A DNA stretch of 16,710 bases from Porogramme epimiltina (taxonomy: Eukaryota; Basidiomycota; Agaricomycetes; Polyporales; Polyporaceae). Made by a program: the position numbers and the translations under genes. The notes under the pieces were generated by a model that was given only the letters and a program-made list of their open reading frames with translations, searched no databases and was not told where the DNA came from. Where the stretch lies: positions 1 to 16,710 of the forward strand of contig FTLJ01001306.1 of NCBI GenBank assembly GCA_900155495.1, read 5' to 3'. This document shows, one piece after another, positions 1 to 10,685 of this stretch (position 1 is the first letter of the stretch; every line of letters begins with the position of its first letter).

Positions 1-1041
1 CCCCCCCGCCCAAATATCCCCCGCCCGCCCGTCCGCCCCCGCGTGCCCCCCTCCCCAGCCCCTCAGACCCTCAGCCCCACCGCGGCCCGCGCCCGGCCCC
101 CCGGCACTCGCACGCCCGCCTCTCCCCCGCGCGTGCGCGCAGAGCCAGAAGCACACCTAATAGACTCTCCGTGCCTGCGCGTCACGCGCCCCTCGCACCC
201 GCCGCCCGCCGCGCCGCGCCGCGCGCACCCACGCCCGCTTCTTCTCGCCCGTTCCCTCGTCCACCGCCGCGCGCCCGCGCGCCCCCACCCGAGCCCGCGG
301 CCATTCAGATCGCCCGCAGCGTGCACGCACGCGCGCGCCGCGCATCTCAGGCTATTTATTCGTGGTGCTCGCCCGAGCGCCACCCCCTCCCTCGCCCGCT
401 TCTGTATGCACTGTGTACGTGAGCTCGCCCTAGCGAGATCTAGAACGGGTCGCGGCCCACGCGCCCTCGAGCTCCCGCGGCGGCTCATGTTTTTTTTCGC
501 TCTCGGGGCTTCGAATTCTGAAATGTCTCGATCGCCCGTGAGATGCGCGCGGGACCGCTCAAGGGCCCCGTATGGGCGGTACGCGCGCGGGCGCGGCGAG
601 GTGTGTTATGTACACACGCGCGACATGGAAGCGGCGAGTCTAAATCGCCGCAGGCGCACGGGTATCCACGCTGGTCGAAGCCCCGTCCGTGCACGCAGAT
701 ACCCACTCAGACGCGCGCAAGAAGAGAGGAAGTTATCGCGCAGACGCTGGGCGCTGAGCGGCCACACTCAACGCACACAGAGCGAAACTCGAGCAGAAGA
801 GAGAGGTTGACTACGCTAAGGTTACGATAACATACATAATACACACCAGACACAGCACGGAACCGGAAGAGCCGTATGGACGTATACTGGGACACGGCAT
901 ACTGTATGTACATGCACGCATGCGGGAACAGACCTTTACTGGGAGGGGGAATCGGGCGCAAGTCACTGATGCTACGTATAGACACACGAGGGGAGCGCAG
1001 GGAAAGAACGTTCAGACTGGTACATCGACAGAAACCAAGGT

Positions 1042-1136
1042 GGGGGGGGGCAGCAAATGGGGATGGGGGATAGAGGGGAAGGCGAGAGAAAGGGGGAGGC
1101 GACCTGGGCACGGACGGGGGACGGGGGGATGGGGAT
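1042..1136 (+). other. Cluster of G-runs with G-quadruplex potential
   Basis: The plus strand has a nine-G run at 1042-1050, then G4 at 1059-1062, G5 at 1065-1069, G4 at 1075-1078 and G5 at 1092-1096, followed by more G4-G6 runs up to about 1136. The tracts at 1059-1096 satisfy the usual four-run rule if the last loop is allowed to be 13 nt. No function is shown by the sequence. Confidence 0.6.
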
Positions 1137-1303
1137 AGAGAGACCACGGACGGGGCACGATCGCAGGCACGGCGCGGGCAGGACGAGGACGCGAGCGCGG
1201 GAGACGCGCCGCGAAGCCGCCAGGACAGGACGAGACGCACGCAGGCGGCCACTGCGCGCGGCGGTAGACGGGCGCACAGCAGGGGAGAAGGACAGGGAGA
1301 AGC

Positions 1304-1326
1304 GGGGTGGGGTGGGGGGCGGTGGG
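1304..1326 (+). other. Canonical G-quadruplex motif
   Basis: The pattern is G4-T-G4-T-G6-CGGT-G3 on the plus strand. Single-base loops between long runs predict a very stable parallel quadruplex. It lies about 0.85 kb downstream of the YAP1 stop, on the strand opposite to that gene's transcript. Confidence 0.7.
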
Positions 1327-1922
1327 CGAAGACGCGTGGTGGCATACACGCCTGGCCGCGAGCCGCCCGCGAAGCGCAAGAGCGAGCGCAGAGCGCACCG
1401 AACGCGGCAGACGCCCCCCGCGCGCCCGGGCACGTCCTGTGGCGGGCGGGGCTGCGCAGGAACGGCGGAAGCCAACGCGCCACCGAGTCTACTCTGGCCC
1501 CGCACCGGCCGCCGACGGTGAGCACGAGAGACGGCGGCGGCATGCGGGCTGCCGCGCGCGCCCGGGCTGGGGGGCGCGGGGTCGGCTGACCAGCGGCGGT
1601 GGACCGCGGGCGTGCGCTCGCGACCCACGGGGGGCGCCGCTGGCGTCCCACCGGCCGCGTCCTTCCCGGAGGGTCCGGGCGTTCTCTCTCGTTCTCGCTT
1701 TCTCGCCCCTGTGCGCCTCCCGCCTTCCGCCCCCTGCTTCTCTTCTCCCCCGCGCTGTTCCTGTCCACTCTGCCCTGCCCTGAACTCGAACTCTATTCCG
1801 GAACTGCCCGGGTGCGGCCGAGGCCTGGGGGTGTCCGTGCGTGCAATGGGTCCGTGGTCGATTAGATTTGCCGTCGCCCGAGGTCGAGAGTAATCAAACG
1901 TGGATGGGGGGGAGGGGTGTAA

Positions 1923-1939
1923 ATGCGATGCGATGCGAT
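1923..1939 (+). repeat. Short tandem repeat (ATGCG)3
   Basis: Three perfect copies of ATGCG followed by AT, then an A-rich run. It is located in the expected 3' untranslated or flanking region of YAP1, about 245 nt beyond its stop codon. Confidence 0.8.
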
Positions 1940-2181
1940 AAAAATTCGATGACGATGCTGCATGTGTGCGCCTGGGCCGCCGTGGCGCGGTGTTATGATG
2001 GTGCGTACGATGCCATGGATGCCGTGCGAGAGAGCGATGGGGATGTGAGGGCACCGGGGGAGTTAGACCGTGAGGCAACCGAGGCCAGGGGAACGGCGGA
2101 GGCGACGACGGGAGCAAGACGGCAGCGGCAGCCGCACGCGCCACAGCACGTCGCAGCGGAGACGACAGGGACGCATGGCCT

Positions 2182-4205
2182 CTACTGCTGCTGTTGCTGC
2201 TTGGCCTGGTTCGCCGCCTGCCGCGCCGCCAGCGTTTCAATGATGTGGTGCACACCCTCGGGCTCGAGGACGACCTTCGTGCCGTCGCATCGTGCCTTGT
2301 TTGTGAACTCTGTGCAGAGCTCGTTGATGTCCACATCCTATATGCGCCCGACAGCTCAGTCTCCGTCTCTCGCCCACACGAGCGACAGAGGTAGCGAACA
2401 CACCTTAAACTGCGGGTTGGACGTGATCGTCCGCCACGCTGTGAGCACCTCCACGTTCTTGTCGCTCTTCTGCGTCTTCGGGAAGCTCGACCCGCGACAC
2501 ATCACGAACGGTGCGCCACCGCCCTCGCCCGCGGACTTGCGTAGGAGCGGCGGGAACGGCATTTCGCACGTCGGCCCCGCGGCGTCGTCCGTCTTCGCGT
2601 CCCCACCAGCCGCGGGCGACCCGGAGCCGTCACCAAGCATTGAAGGGCTCTGTACGAAGCTCGACTGGCCCTCTTCTGCGATCTTGCGTGCGATCTCCTC
2701 CTTTGTGCGTGGACACTCGCTCTTGTTGTTGAGTGGGCTGGCGCCACCCATTGTCTGCGGACTTGCAGAATTTGTGCCGCCCGCCGGCGACGAGATCGAG
2801 GACGACAACGAGGGTGTGTTCGGGCCGCGACCTGCTGGTGAAAGGGCCGAGGGCGGGCTCGCAAGAAGCGCCTGGAAGTCGACGCCACCACCCGAGGACA
2901 TGAAGCCGCCACCGAAAAGCTGGTCAAGTGGATCCTGGCTGCCGCTGTCGGGCGAGGACCAGGAGTCGCCAAATGTTTCAATATTCATCGGCACGTAATG
3001 TGAGCCGCCGCCAAGCATCATCTGCGGGCTGTCCGCGGGCGATGGCTCGGCGAAGGACATGTAGTTCGGATTGGACGCAATCGTCTTGTACTGGTTCGCA
3101 TTGTGCGAGAACGGCGCGTCCATGTCCATGCTGTCATTGACGTCGTCGAACGCGCTCGGGTCGAACGAGATTAGCGAGTTGAAGTTGTTATTGAAATCGA
3201 ACGTCGATGGTGGCGACTGGGCCTGCATCGGCGGCTTGCTGGGGCCAGCGCCGGGCGTCGCGAAGTTGAATGTCATCGGATGGTTGTTGAACGAGCTCTG
3301 CGTGTTATTCGAGTCGTTGGTGTTGCGCGGAGCGGTGAACGTGAACGCGGCCTGCTTGAGCATCATGTTCTCGTTCTGGAGGCGCTGGAGGAGGTCCCGG
3401 AGGTTCTCGTTCTCCTGCTCCGTTAATTGGTTCTTCGCTTCGAGAGCGGCGACCTTATCTTCGAGCTAAAAACGACGATTAGATACGAGCGATCGAGGGA
3501 GGTCATGCACGCAGGGCTCACATCTCGGACGTGCTTTTCCTTCCGTTCACGGAAGGCACGTTGAGCAGCACGGTTCTGCTCCTTCCGTTTGAGGAGGCGG
3601 GTCTCATCCTAAGGATGATCGTCAAGATCCATCGGCGGGATTCTGAACCCGATCTACTCACCTGCGGCTGCCCTGGCTTGCGGCGGGCACTGGCCGAGCT
3701 CGTCGTCTTTTTGGAGGACGCAGAAGAGGCTGCAGCGTCGTGCCAAAGTTGATTACCAAGCATGTACAATAGGGCGATAGCGTAGCAACGTACATGAAGT
3801 ATGCTGCGACTTGGACTGTGGTTCGTCGTCGTTGTCGTTGGAGGCCTTGCGCTTGAGCGAGCTGTCGTCGATCTGGGCGTGCTGCTGCTGCGGGGACTCT
3901 GAGGCAGCGTTGTTGAAGACGCCAGACTGGCGGCGGGATACGCTAGACTCGTTGTGGGTGCTAGGAGGGCTGGGGCTGCTGTCGCTGGAGGGCGAGCTGA
4001 GGCTGGGTGGGGGGAAGGAGTTTATGCTCTGGGGGTTGACGCCGTCTGGGCCGTCGAAGGACAGGGGTGGGTTCTGGCCGACGGCGCCAGGGAACTGTTT
4101 CTGAAGGAAAGCGAGGAAGTCGTCGTCGGGGAGAGCTGAGAAGGAGTCAGGCTGCTGAGCTGAGATGTCCCAGAAGGAGTGCATGTCTGACGTGGAGAAA
4201 TTCAT
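2182..4205 (-). CDS. YAP1: Yap1/Pap1-type bZIP oxidative-stress transcription factor, five exons, 594 aa
   Basis: Predicted exons on the minus strand are 4205-3794, 3729-3662, 3608-3522, 3465-2404 and 2337-2182. All four introns (64, 53, 56 and 66 nt) are GT-AG and keep frame. Residues 161-189 form the basic region with the fungal Pap1 signature NRAAQRAFRERKEK (N172, Q176, F179, R180). A leucine zipper follows with heptad positions L190, L197, T204, L211, L218, L225. The middle is Ser/Pro/Asn-rich and probably the activation region. The C-terminus carries the cysteine-rich domain: C440 in a SECPRTKEE segment, C489, C512, then DVDINELC...ARC with C551 and C560 nine residues apart, as in Yap1. 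Known family role: peroxide or thiol stress oxidises these cysteines, masks the Crm1 export signal (here about 544-554), and the factor stays in the nucleus to activate antioxidant genes. The start ATG sits in GCCGCCATGA, with an in-frame TAA at 4244-4242 upstream. A possible nuclear signal is the KRK motif before the basic region. Family assignment is firm; exon ends are by eye. Confidence 0.95.
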
Positions 4206-4563
4206 GGCGGCAGGGGAAAGACGGCGACGGTGCAGGATGGCTTAGGGAGACGAGTCGGGCGGGAGGAGCTTGTATGGGCTGAGTAAGCAGTGACCAAGAG
4301 GGTCAGGGGGACGTGCGCCGGGCGCAGAAAGGGGCCGGCAGGCGAGTCGGTGGCGGCAGAGGCTGCGGGGAGGGGACGAGGCGGAGAGGAGAGGAGGAGA
4401 TGGTGGAGGAGACGAAGGAGGGACGCGGGACTGGAGCGGGCTGAGAGAAGCGGACGAGGATCTTGTCGAGGCGGGAATGGAGGGCGGGAGGCGCTGGCCG
4501 GGGAGAGGCGCTGGTCCTGGCCGGGGGAGGACGGGAAAGGCCGAAGGTTGCGCAAGCACTCAC
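4206..4563 (-). promoter_or_regulatory. Pyrimidine-rich 5' leader/promoter of YAP1
   Basis: Read on the minus strand, this segment is C/T-rich right up to the start codon, a common feature of highly G+C fungal promoters and leaders. No TATA box is seen. The 84 nt nearest the ATG contain no upstream ATG. A GTGAGT donor at 4563-4558 and a CTTACTCAG acceptor ending at 4279 could bound a leader intron, which cannot be decided here. The strand bias flips near 4600, possibly marking the transcription start area. Confidence 0.35.
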
Positions 4564-4654
4564 CCGCCCGGCCGTCGACCGGCCGCAGGAACAACGTTCG
4601 CGACTGGCTGCCAGGGGCTGGGACCGCCTGCGTCTATCATCCGTCGACCAGAGC

Positions 4655-4680
4655 CCCCACCCAGAGTCCCCACCCAGAGT
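4655..4680 (+). repeat. 13-bp direct tandem duplication
   Basis: Two perfect adjacent copies of CCCCACCCAGAGT. They lie in the non-coding C-rich region upstream of YAP1 and probably arose by slippage. Confidence 0.85.
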
Positions 4681-7600
4681 CCGCTGACAAATCGCCCCTG
4701 CCGCCCTCTGACCCCAGCACCGGGCCCGCGTCCGACGGCCATAGCACAACGTCCCATCCGTCCCGGCCACACGCCCCATGCGTCTCCTCTTTCTCCGCTT
4801 CCTATCGTACCGCCTGTCCCAGCCCCACCTCCACCTCCCGCACCTTCTCCCTTCTCCTCCTCCTCGTCTTTCCACGCTCTTTCGCCAGCCAAACATCTCG
4901 TTGCCACTCCCTTTCTAGGCCTCCCCGCTCACGGCCACACTGCGTCCGCTTCCAAGACCTTCCATCGCTCGCCTCGCTCGCCCTACCAAACGCATGATCA
5001 TCGTCTAGACGGCCCCAGATCTCCCTACGCCAATCACCCCTTCTGCGGCCCTCTCCATTTAAACTTCCGCGCAGCCCTGCGCCGTCGGTCGCCGCCTCCG
5101 ACCGCCAAACGTTCTTCGCCCTCTTGGTCAATCATCTTCTGAAGCGTCAACTGCTCTGCCTGCCCGTGCCGCCACGACCGTCTCCGTCGCAAAGCCACCG
5201 TCTAAATCAGCTTCGTTCGTCGTTCCCACCCTCGTGCCTGCACCCACCAGTCCCATCATCTTTCGACGCCGGCCCTCACCGTTCCGCATCCCTTTATCGC
5301 GCACCAAACATACGCCGGACCGCACGCTGCAAGATCGCCCGGCCACGATACTTGCTCGAACGCACGATCGACGCTGCCCATTGGCGAACACAGCACGCCC
5401 CGGCCAGAACCCGGCCAGCTTGGGAAACGCGCTCTTCGCAGAAACGCCGGCCCTTTCCCAGCGGCAGATCGCCCGCGCCCGTCCAGAGGCCCAAAAGGGC
5501 CCAAGTCGTTTCGCCCGTCCCCCGCTGCACCGCAACCGCCGCCGCCCAGCGTTCGCCACTCCACACCGCGGGCGCGCGATCTGCCAGACTACGCCCACCG
5601 CACCGTCCCCCTTCCGCTCTCTGACACTCTCGCCTGGCTCCTCCGCAGTTCTCCCCTCTGGCCGCGGCAGCGCCTCGCGCAGGTCTTTGATCCCGGCGAT
5701 CCTCTCGCTCGTTGCCCGGTGCCATGCCGTATACGGCTGCAGACGCCCCCTCCCGAAACGGCAGGCGCAAGAGATTCCAACACCGCGTCCGCCGCGTGCG
5801 GTGTGTACACCACTTATTTACTGGCAACTGACGACGCCTCTCCGCGCGCACCGTGGAACTCCTTCTCTTTCTTCACAGATTCTTCCGAACCCCATCCGCC
5901 ATCTCGATCCCCGGTCTCCAAGCGCTTCTTGGCGGAACGCCCTCGGTCGGCGTTCGAGGTGGGGTTGCCAGAGTGTAGCGTTGGCGAAGTCCTGTATTTC
6001 CCACCTCTCCTCTATATCTCATTGCGTTCGAACCGAACGTCCACATGTGTGCCTGCCGCCGACCCGCACAACATTCCCTTCCCCAGGTAGACCCACGCAC
6101 AGCACCGCCCGAAACCCACGACGTCCTCCGAGTCCGCAAACTCTCGAGGAGCGACAGGGGGGGAGACGAAAGTGGGTCAGCGCGGGGCCGGGGCGCTAGA
6201 ACCGGGGACCCATTGCCGATCCGGGTAACCGATGCATGTCCGACCGGGCTCGTGCCCCTTACATGGCATCTCCGATCTCGACTTCCCCAGACACCTCCGT
6301 GTCCGCCCCCACCTTCGGGGGGCACGGCGTGTGGTTTAGCGTTACGCCCACCTCGCACACGCCACCATGCGCCAGAGCATAACAAGCTCTCGAACCCTCG
6401 AGCTCCCCAAGAGACCCACACAGGGGCAGCGCGGCACGCGCAGACGGCGACTCTCAACAGAGGTACACGTCCGGCCCGCGTAATTTACCCGCGTGCACCG
6501 CACCCGCGGCGTGTCCTGTCCTGTGCAGCAGCGGCCCAGCGCTCGAAGCTCCAGCGCATCCCAGCGAACACACAACTGACTGCGCGGAGCCCCGGAAGCA
6601 GTCATCACAACTTATACGCCGAGGCCGAGCGCACAAGCACCCCCCTGGGCGCCCGCCCAGCCCGCTGCGTGTCCGCGGCGCACGGCCGCGCGCGACGCGT
6701 GTCGCCCCCTGCCGCGGCCGGCATCAGATCCCGCGTCCGCGTCCCCCAAGACAGGACAGGGCGGCGCTCTCGACTCTCGAGGCCCACACCCCGCCGCCGA
6801 CGCGGGCGCCCCGCCGGCGCGGCGCCTCGCGCCGATCATCCTCCAGGCTCCCAGGGCTCTCGTTACTTACATACATACTTATCGCGAGTGCGACCGCACG
6901 CGTCGCGACCCACGCGCGGCTCCGGCTGTCGGCTGCCCGCCTCGCGGGCACATGCGAATTTGACTCGACGATATGGACGACCAAAATCCCGACGTCGGAC
7001 CACTTGGTGGACATTGTGCAGGTGTGTGCGTGTGGCGGGCCTGGGGGCGAGCACTCACCGACGAGGTACCCTCCCTCGTCAGCCTGATTTGCAGCTTCTC
7101 CCGGGGGACGGGGCCGCTGTCATTTTAGCCTCCCTGTAGCCTCCAACCAAACCCCGCGCCTCCGACCGCGGGGCGAGGCCTCCAGGCCCATGACGTATGT
7201 CCGCCTCTTCTTAGCACGCCCGTCGCGCCTCCACCGACGCAAATGTTGGCTGCTAACCCCGATCGCCCGCGCACGGCGCGGACAGCATTAGTACGCAGAT
7301 CCCGCGCACGGACCCTGGCCCGCTCGACGAGCTACTACATAGCGTGCACCGCGTACTGCGCAATCGAATACCCGACACCCGTGCCCCGACACCGGACAGC
7401 CACCCCCAACAAGCCAGGATCGCACGGCGCCCCACGTTCGGTCGGACGCCCACGCGCCCTTTTCCTCGAGGAACGCTGCTCTCGGCGAACGGGCGGGTAA
7501 ACTACGAGGGTCCAGGGTCGACCCAGGGGGACTGAACGCGTCCGCTCGCACCAGAAAGTCTCCAGCGACGCGCGCAGCACCTCACCGCGCCCCACGACGC

Positions 7601-10600
7601 GTTCGAAACCCACACGCGCCGAGGGCACGTCAATCGCGGAGGCACGATCAGAACCGCCCCCGCCGCCCTCCCGCGCCGCGCGGGCGGGCTAGTCCGCTTC
7701 GACGCGCGTGCCCGCCCCGCCTTCGCGCCCTTCGCAAACCTTGTACATACGTACGCGTTCTGGCGCAGCTGCGGGCCCGGTTAAACGGGGGACCACCGTG
7801 ATCCGGCGATGGACGTCCTGTTGCTGCTGTTATTGACTTCCACATGAGCCGCGGCGAGGTTGCGTTCGTCGGGTATGGGCAGCCCTGAGCGCTGCCGTTC
7901 TGGCCCCGTCAAATTTGGGCTTCTTCTTGGAGCGTCGGCGGGGCGTCTTCGAATATCACTGACGGACATTCCATCTTTGTTTTTGTCAGGGAGCCCGGAG
8001 GCGCAGCGCCCGCTGGACACCACCATCGCCTAGCCTCGCTACCTGAACGTCCATGGCGGCCCCAGCAGACCGAATAACGATGGTCCGGATACTTCTCTTC
8101 GCTGCGTTTGCAAATTCGACCGACGTCTTTGGCTCCGCGGCGGGGCGAACGGCCACGGCAGCGCAGCCCTCTGCACCCGCAAACGCTGGGAGAACCAAGA
8201 TGGGCCCGCCGCTCACCCTATTACGCTCGCCCACACGTACGACACCGCGTTGCGGGCTGCACGCACATCGCGGGCGTACGTACGCGGTGGACGCGGGTGT
8301 GCTTCTCGGAGGCACCGGGGCGGCTTCTACAACGTCCTCCCCACCCCCAACTGAAAGGTAAGTCCATGTCTTCCCAGACCACGCTTGCGCCTCGTTGACG
8401 ATCCCGCTGCCCTTCTCCATCCCCATAAAGACCTTCAGGCCTCGCGAGGCGGTCCGTGCGCACCGACGCCGTGCGCTCGCCGTTTATCGGAAGTGCACGC
8501 CTCACATTGCCAAGTTCCAACAAAACGGTCCGTACCCTCCACTCCCGCCTTTCCCCCAAACCCCACACAAGACCGGCCCACCTTCGCCCCAACAGCGGCT
8601 CAGAAGACGTGCCCACACCGTGCGCGATGCACGTTGCACGTTGCGCGTTGCGTGTGTCTATTTTGCACCCATCCACCCGTTCGTACCCGTCGCCAAGCTC
8701 TCGGCCCCCAGCGAGCTTCTGCCGCCCGCCCTTTTTTCCAGAACCCCAGCGCCGCCCGCGTCCTCGCGCGAACCAGGCGCGCCCCCACCCAGGTGCGCGC
8801 GTTCTCCATCCGCACTCCAGCCGCCCCCCAGCCGTTCCTGGCCCCTGCGGGCGAGGACGCGCACGTACGACGGAAATCCGCCGTACCTGCGCGCGCCCCA
8901 CCGGCCGCTCCAGAGAAGCCCACGTCTACCCCGTCACCTCCCTTGGGGGTGGGCGCACGCCGCAGGCTGTGTCATCTGAAAGGCAATCGAGTAGGGGATC
9001 GGCGATGCCGAGCTGCACTCGATCCGCCGCCTCGCGGCCGCCCCCCCTGTGAAAGTTTCTCGCCGGCCTCCTATGTGGCTCCCGCTACGATCGCAGTCCC
9101 TGTACGATTCTCCGTGTAGTATATGTGCACTACAGAAAGGTGGAATAAAATAATGTTTGGAAACCGGCTCATCGACGGTCCGTCATGACGGTGAACCTTT
9201 ACAAGCATGACCGCAAAACCCGATACGCAGAGCCTCCTATGCAAAAAATCCATCCTTCGATCGACATTTTCCGCGGGACGCGGGACACAGGGCCCGGCGA
9301 AACGCCAAAGAATCAAGAACGACACAGGCCGCACGGGGTGCCTGGCGGCTCCCTGCCCAGACTCGAGTCTCGAGGGGATCCCTCCAAGCCACCGACGTCA
9401 TATTCTATCAACCGCCGCACTCATTTTGCGCACACGGGACCCGAGCGCAAAATTCCTCGTCGCAGCCCAGCGCCACGTCCGCGTCGACGCGCGGGCCCTC
9501 GTCGCCCCGCCCGTTCGCTCCTTACGTCCTCGAAACAACAGCCCGCGTTCCGCGTTCCCAAGGCGTCTCCCTGCCACCCTGTTCAAATTCCTCGAACGCG
9601 CGAGAAGAGCGTCGAATATCGCGTATTTGAATATGCCTTACTCAGCCCGAGGCCCCGCCCGACATCCTTCCTTTCCCCATGTCGCCATCGTCGCGCGACG
9701 CCCGCTCGGGCCCGCTGCGTCGTCCGCATCCCGGTCGGTGGGTGACTCGAGCGAGGGGGGGGGCTCTTCCATAGCGTTTGTCAGGAGCTCGTGGCCCCCC
9801 ATGAAACCGCACGGCATGTGGACTGCGGCCCCTGTTCAAACTTCGCGCACCACAAGGCGCACATCACCGAGTCTCAGCGAATAAAAAACAAAGTTTCGGC
9901 GCAGCCCGAAAGCTCGGCCCGCGGCCCGCCCGGTTTTCCACGCGCAGAGCCACCGCGGCGGGCGTCTGCTCCCCTCAGCTCCCGACGTGGACATCTCCGG
10001 CCTGGTCGGGACGCTCCCCGTCTCATCGTCATGACACGCGCGCCTTTCAATATGGGCGCCTAATGGGAGACCGAGCGCCGCGGGGGCGGATCAGCGGACC
10101 TGGCGGACAGGGAGAAAGCCCGAGCGGCGAGCGGGGGCCGAGGGCCGAGGAGGGCCGAGGCCGAAGCGGGCCCGAAGGGTGAGGACGTCTGCGGGTCGTG
10201 GATAACTCGTGTGCACCGAGGCGCGTAGGTGTCGGTCGCTCGGTGGAGGGGGTAGGCGTCATGTACGTGCTTGAAACAAATACAACGATTAGGTGCCCTG
10301 CATGTGTCTGTACGGTAGTGGGGTAACGGGAGCGCGGGTGTCACAGCGAAAAAATGCAGCGGGGGGAAAGCCAGGGAAATGGACGAGGCCGGGAAGGGGG
10401 GGAATCCGGTGTTCATACAGACGGCGGCATAGAACTGTCGGCTGGGAAGAGAGAGAAGGCGCGGTGGGCGTGCATAATAACAAAGCGGAGGGGAACCGGG
10501 AATGGTAGTGTTCGGGGAGCTTCAGAGGAAGATGAGGCGCGGAGATTGCGGAGGGTCGACGGCGAGATCTGCGCGCGGACGGGAATGCGTTCAGCCGGAC

Positions 10601-10653
10601 GTCGGGGGCTCGAAAGGGCATCGAAACGTACCGAGCGGATATGAGAGCTCGCC

Positions 10654-10661
10654 TATATAAG
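10654..10661 (+). promoter_or_regulatory. TATA-box-like element pointing into the ERF4 3' end
   Basis: TATATAAG on the plus strand in an otherwise G+C-rich setting. A start 25-40 nt downstream would fall at the ERF4 stop codon and give a transcript antisense to ERF4. On the minus strand the same site could instead belong to the ERF4 3' untranslated region. The motif alone does not prove a promoter. Confidence 0.25.
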
Positions 10662-10685
10662 AACGAATCCGGGGAACACTAGAAA

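Larger units (their letters stand above)
1..2181. other. G+C-rich region downstream of YAP1, no convincing gene
   Basis: The left 480 bases are C-rich on the plus strand; from about 930 to 1700 the plus strand becomes G-rich. Several overlapping frames stay open on both strands (the longest is 972-2336 minus), but they translate to Arg/Pro/Ala/Ser-biased sequence with no motif, as expected when stops are rare. A more A+T-rich patch lies at about 800-930. The part next to 2182 is expected to contain the YAP1 3' untranslated region; a T-rich stretch on its strand near 1940-1950 is a candidate end region, but no polyadenylation site can be fixed. Confidence 0.6.
4206..10685. other. 6.5 kb G+C-rich region without a recognised gene
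   Basis: The plus strand is purine/G-rich to about 4560, mainly C-rich from there to about 10060, and G-rich again at 10060-10640. Many long frames are open (for example 5234-6199 and 6045-7139 plus), but the peptides are Arg/Pro/Ser/Ala-biased without motifs. Less biased islands lie at about 7790-8120, 9100-9260 and 10640-10685. Isolated signals include CCAAT at 5030-5034 with TTTAAA at 5058-5063, AATAAA at 9146-9151 and AATAAA near 9880. None is joined to a supportable gene. It should hold the YAP1 promoter and the ERF4 3' region, and possibly non-coding transcripts. Confidence 0.5.

Noticed and set aside
707..1768. 353-codon minus-strand open frame
   Set aside because: Low-complexity Pro/Arg/Ser translation overlapping other long frames on both strands; no domain, start context or splice pattern supports it.
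972..2336. 454-codon minus-strand open frame
   Set aside because: Its beginning is an out-of-frame reading of YAP1 exon 5 and the rest is Arg/Pro/Ser-biased with no motif; it is explained by stop-poor composition.
1841..2998. 385-codon plus-strand open frame
   Set aside because: Mostly the antisense shadow of YAP1 exons 4 and 5, whose minus-strand reading contains clear family motifs.
5030..5063. CCAAT box and TTTAAA element suggesting a plus-strand promoter
   Set aside because: Correctly spaced, but no plausible coding region follows, and both short motifs are expected by chance over 6 kb.
5234..7139. Two long plus-strand frames (5234-6199 and 6045-7139)
   Set aside because: Products are Arg/Pro/Ser-rich with no conserved pattern, and similar frames are open on the other strand.
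6001..7620. GTTCGAA-type sequences resembling tRNA T-arms
   Set aside because: No matching acceptor stem, D-arm or anticodon arm could be folded around them, so no tRNA is called.
9071..9334. 87-codon minus-strand frame with ordinary amino-acid composition
   Set aside because: It lies in a less biased island and looks less artificial than most, but no splice partners, motif or start context support it.
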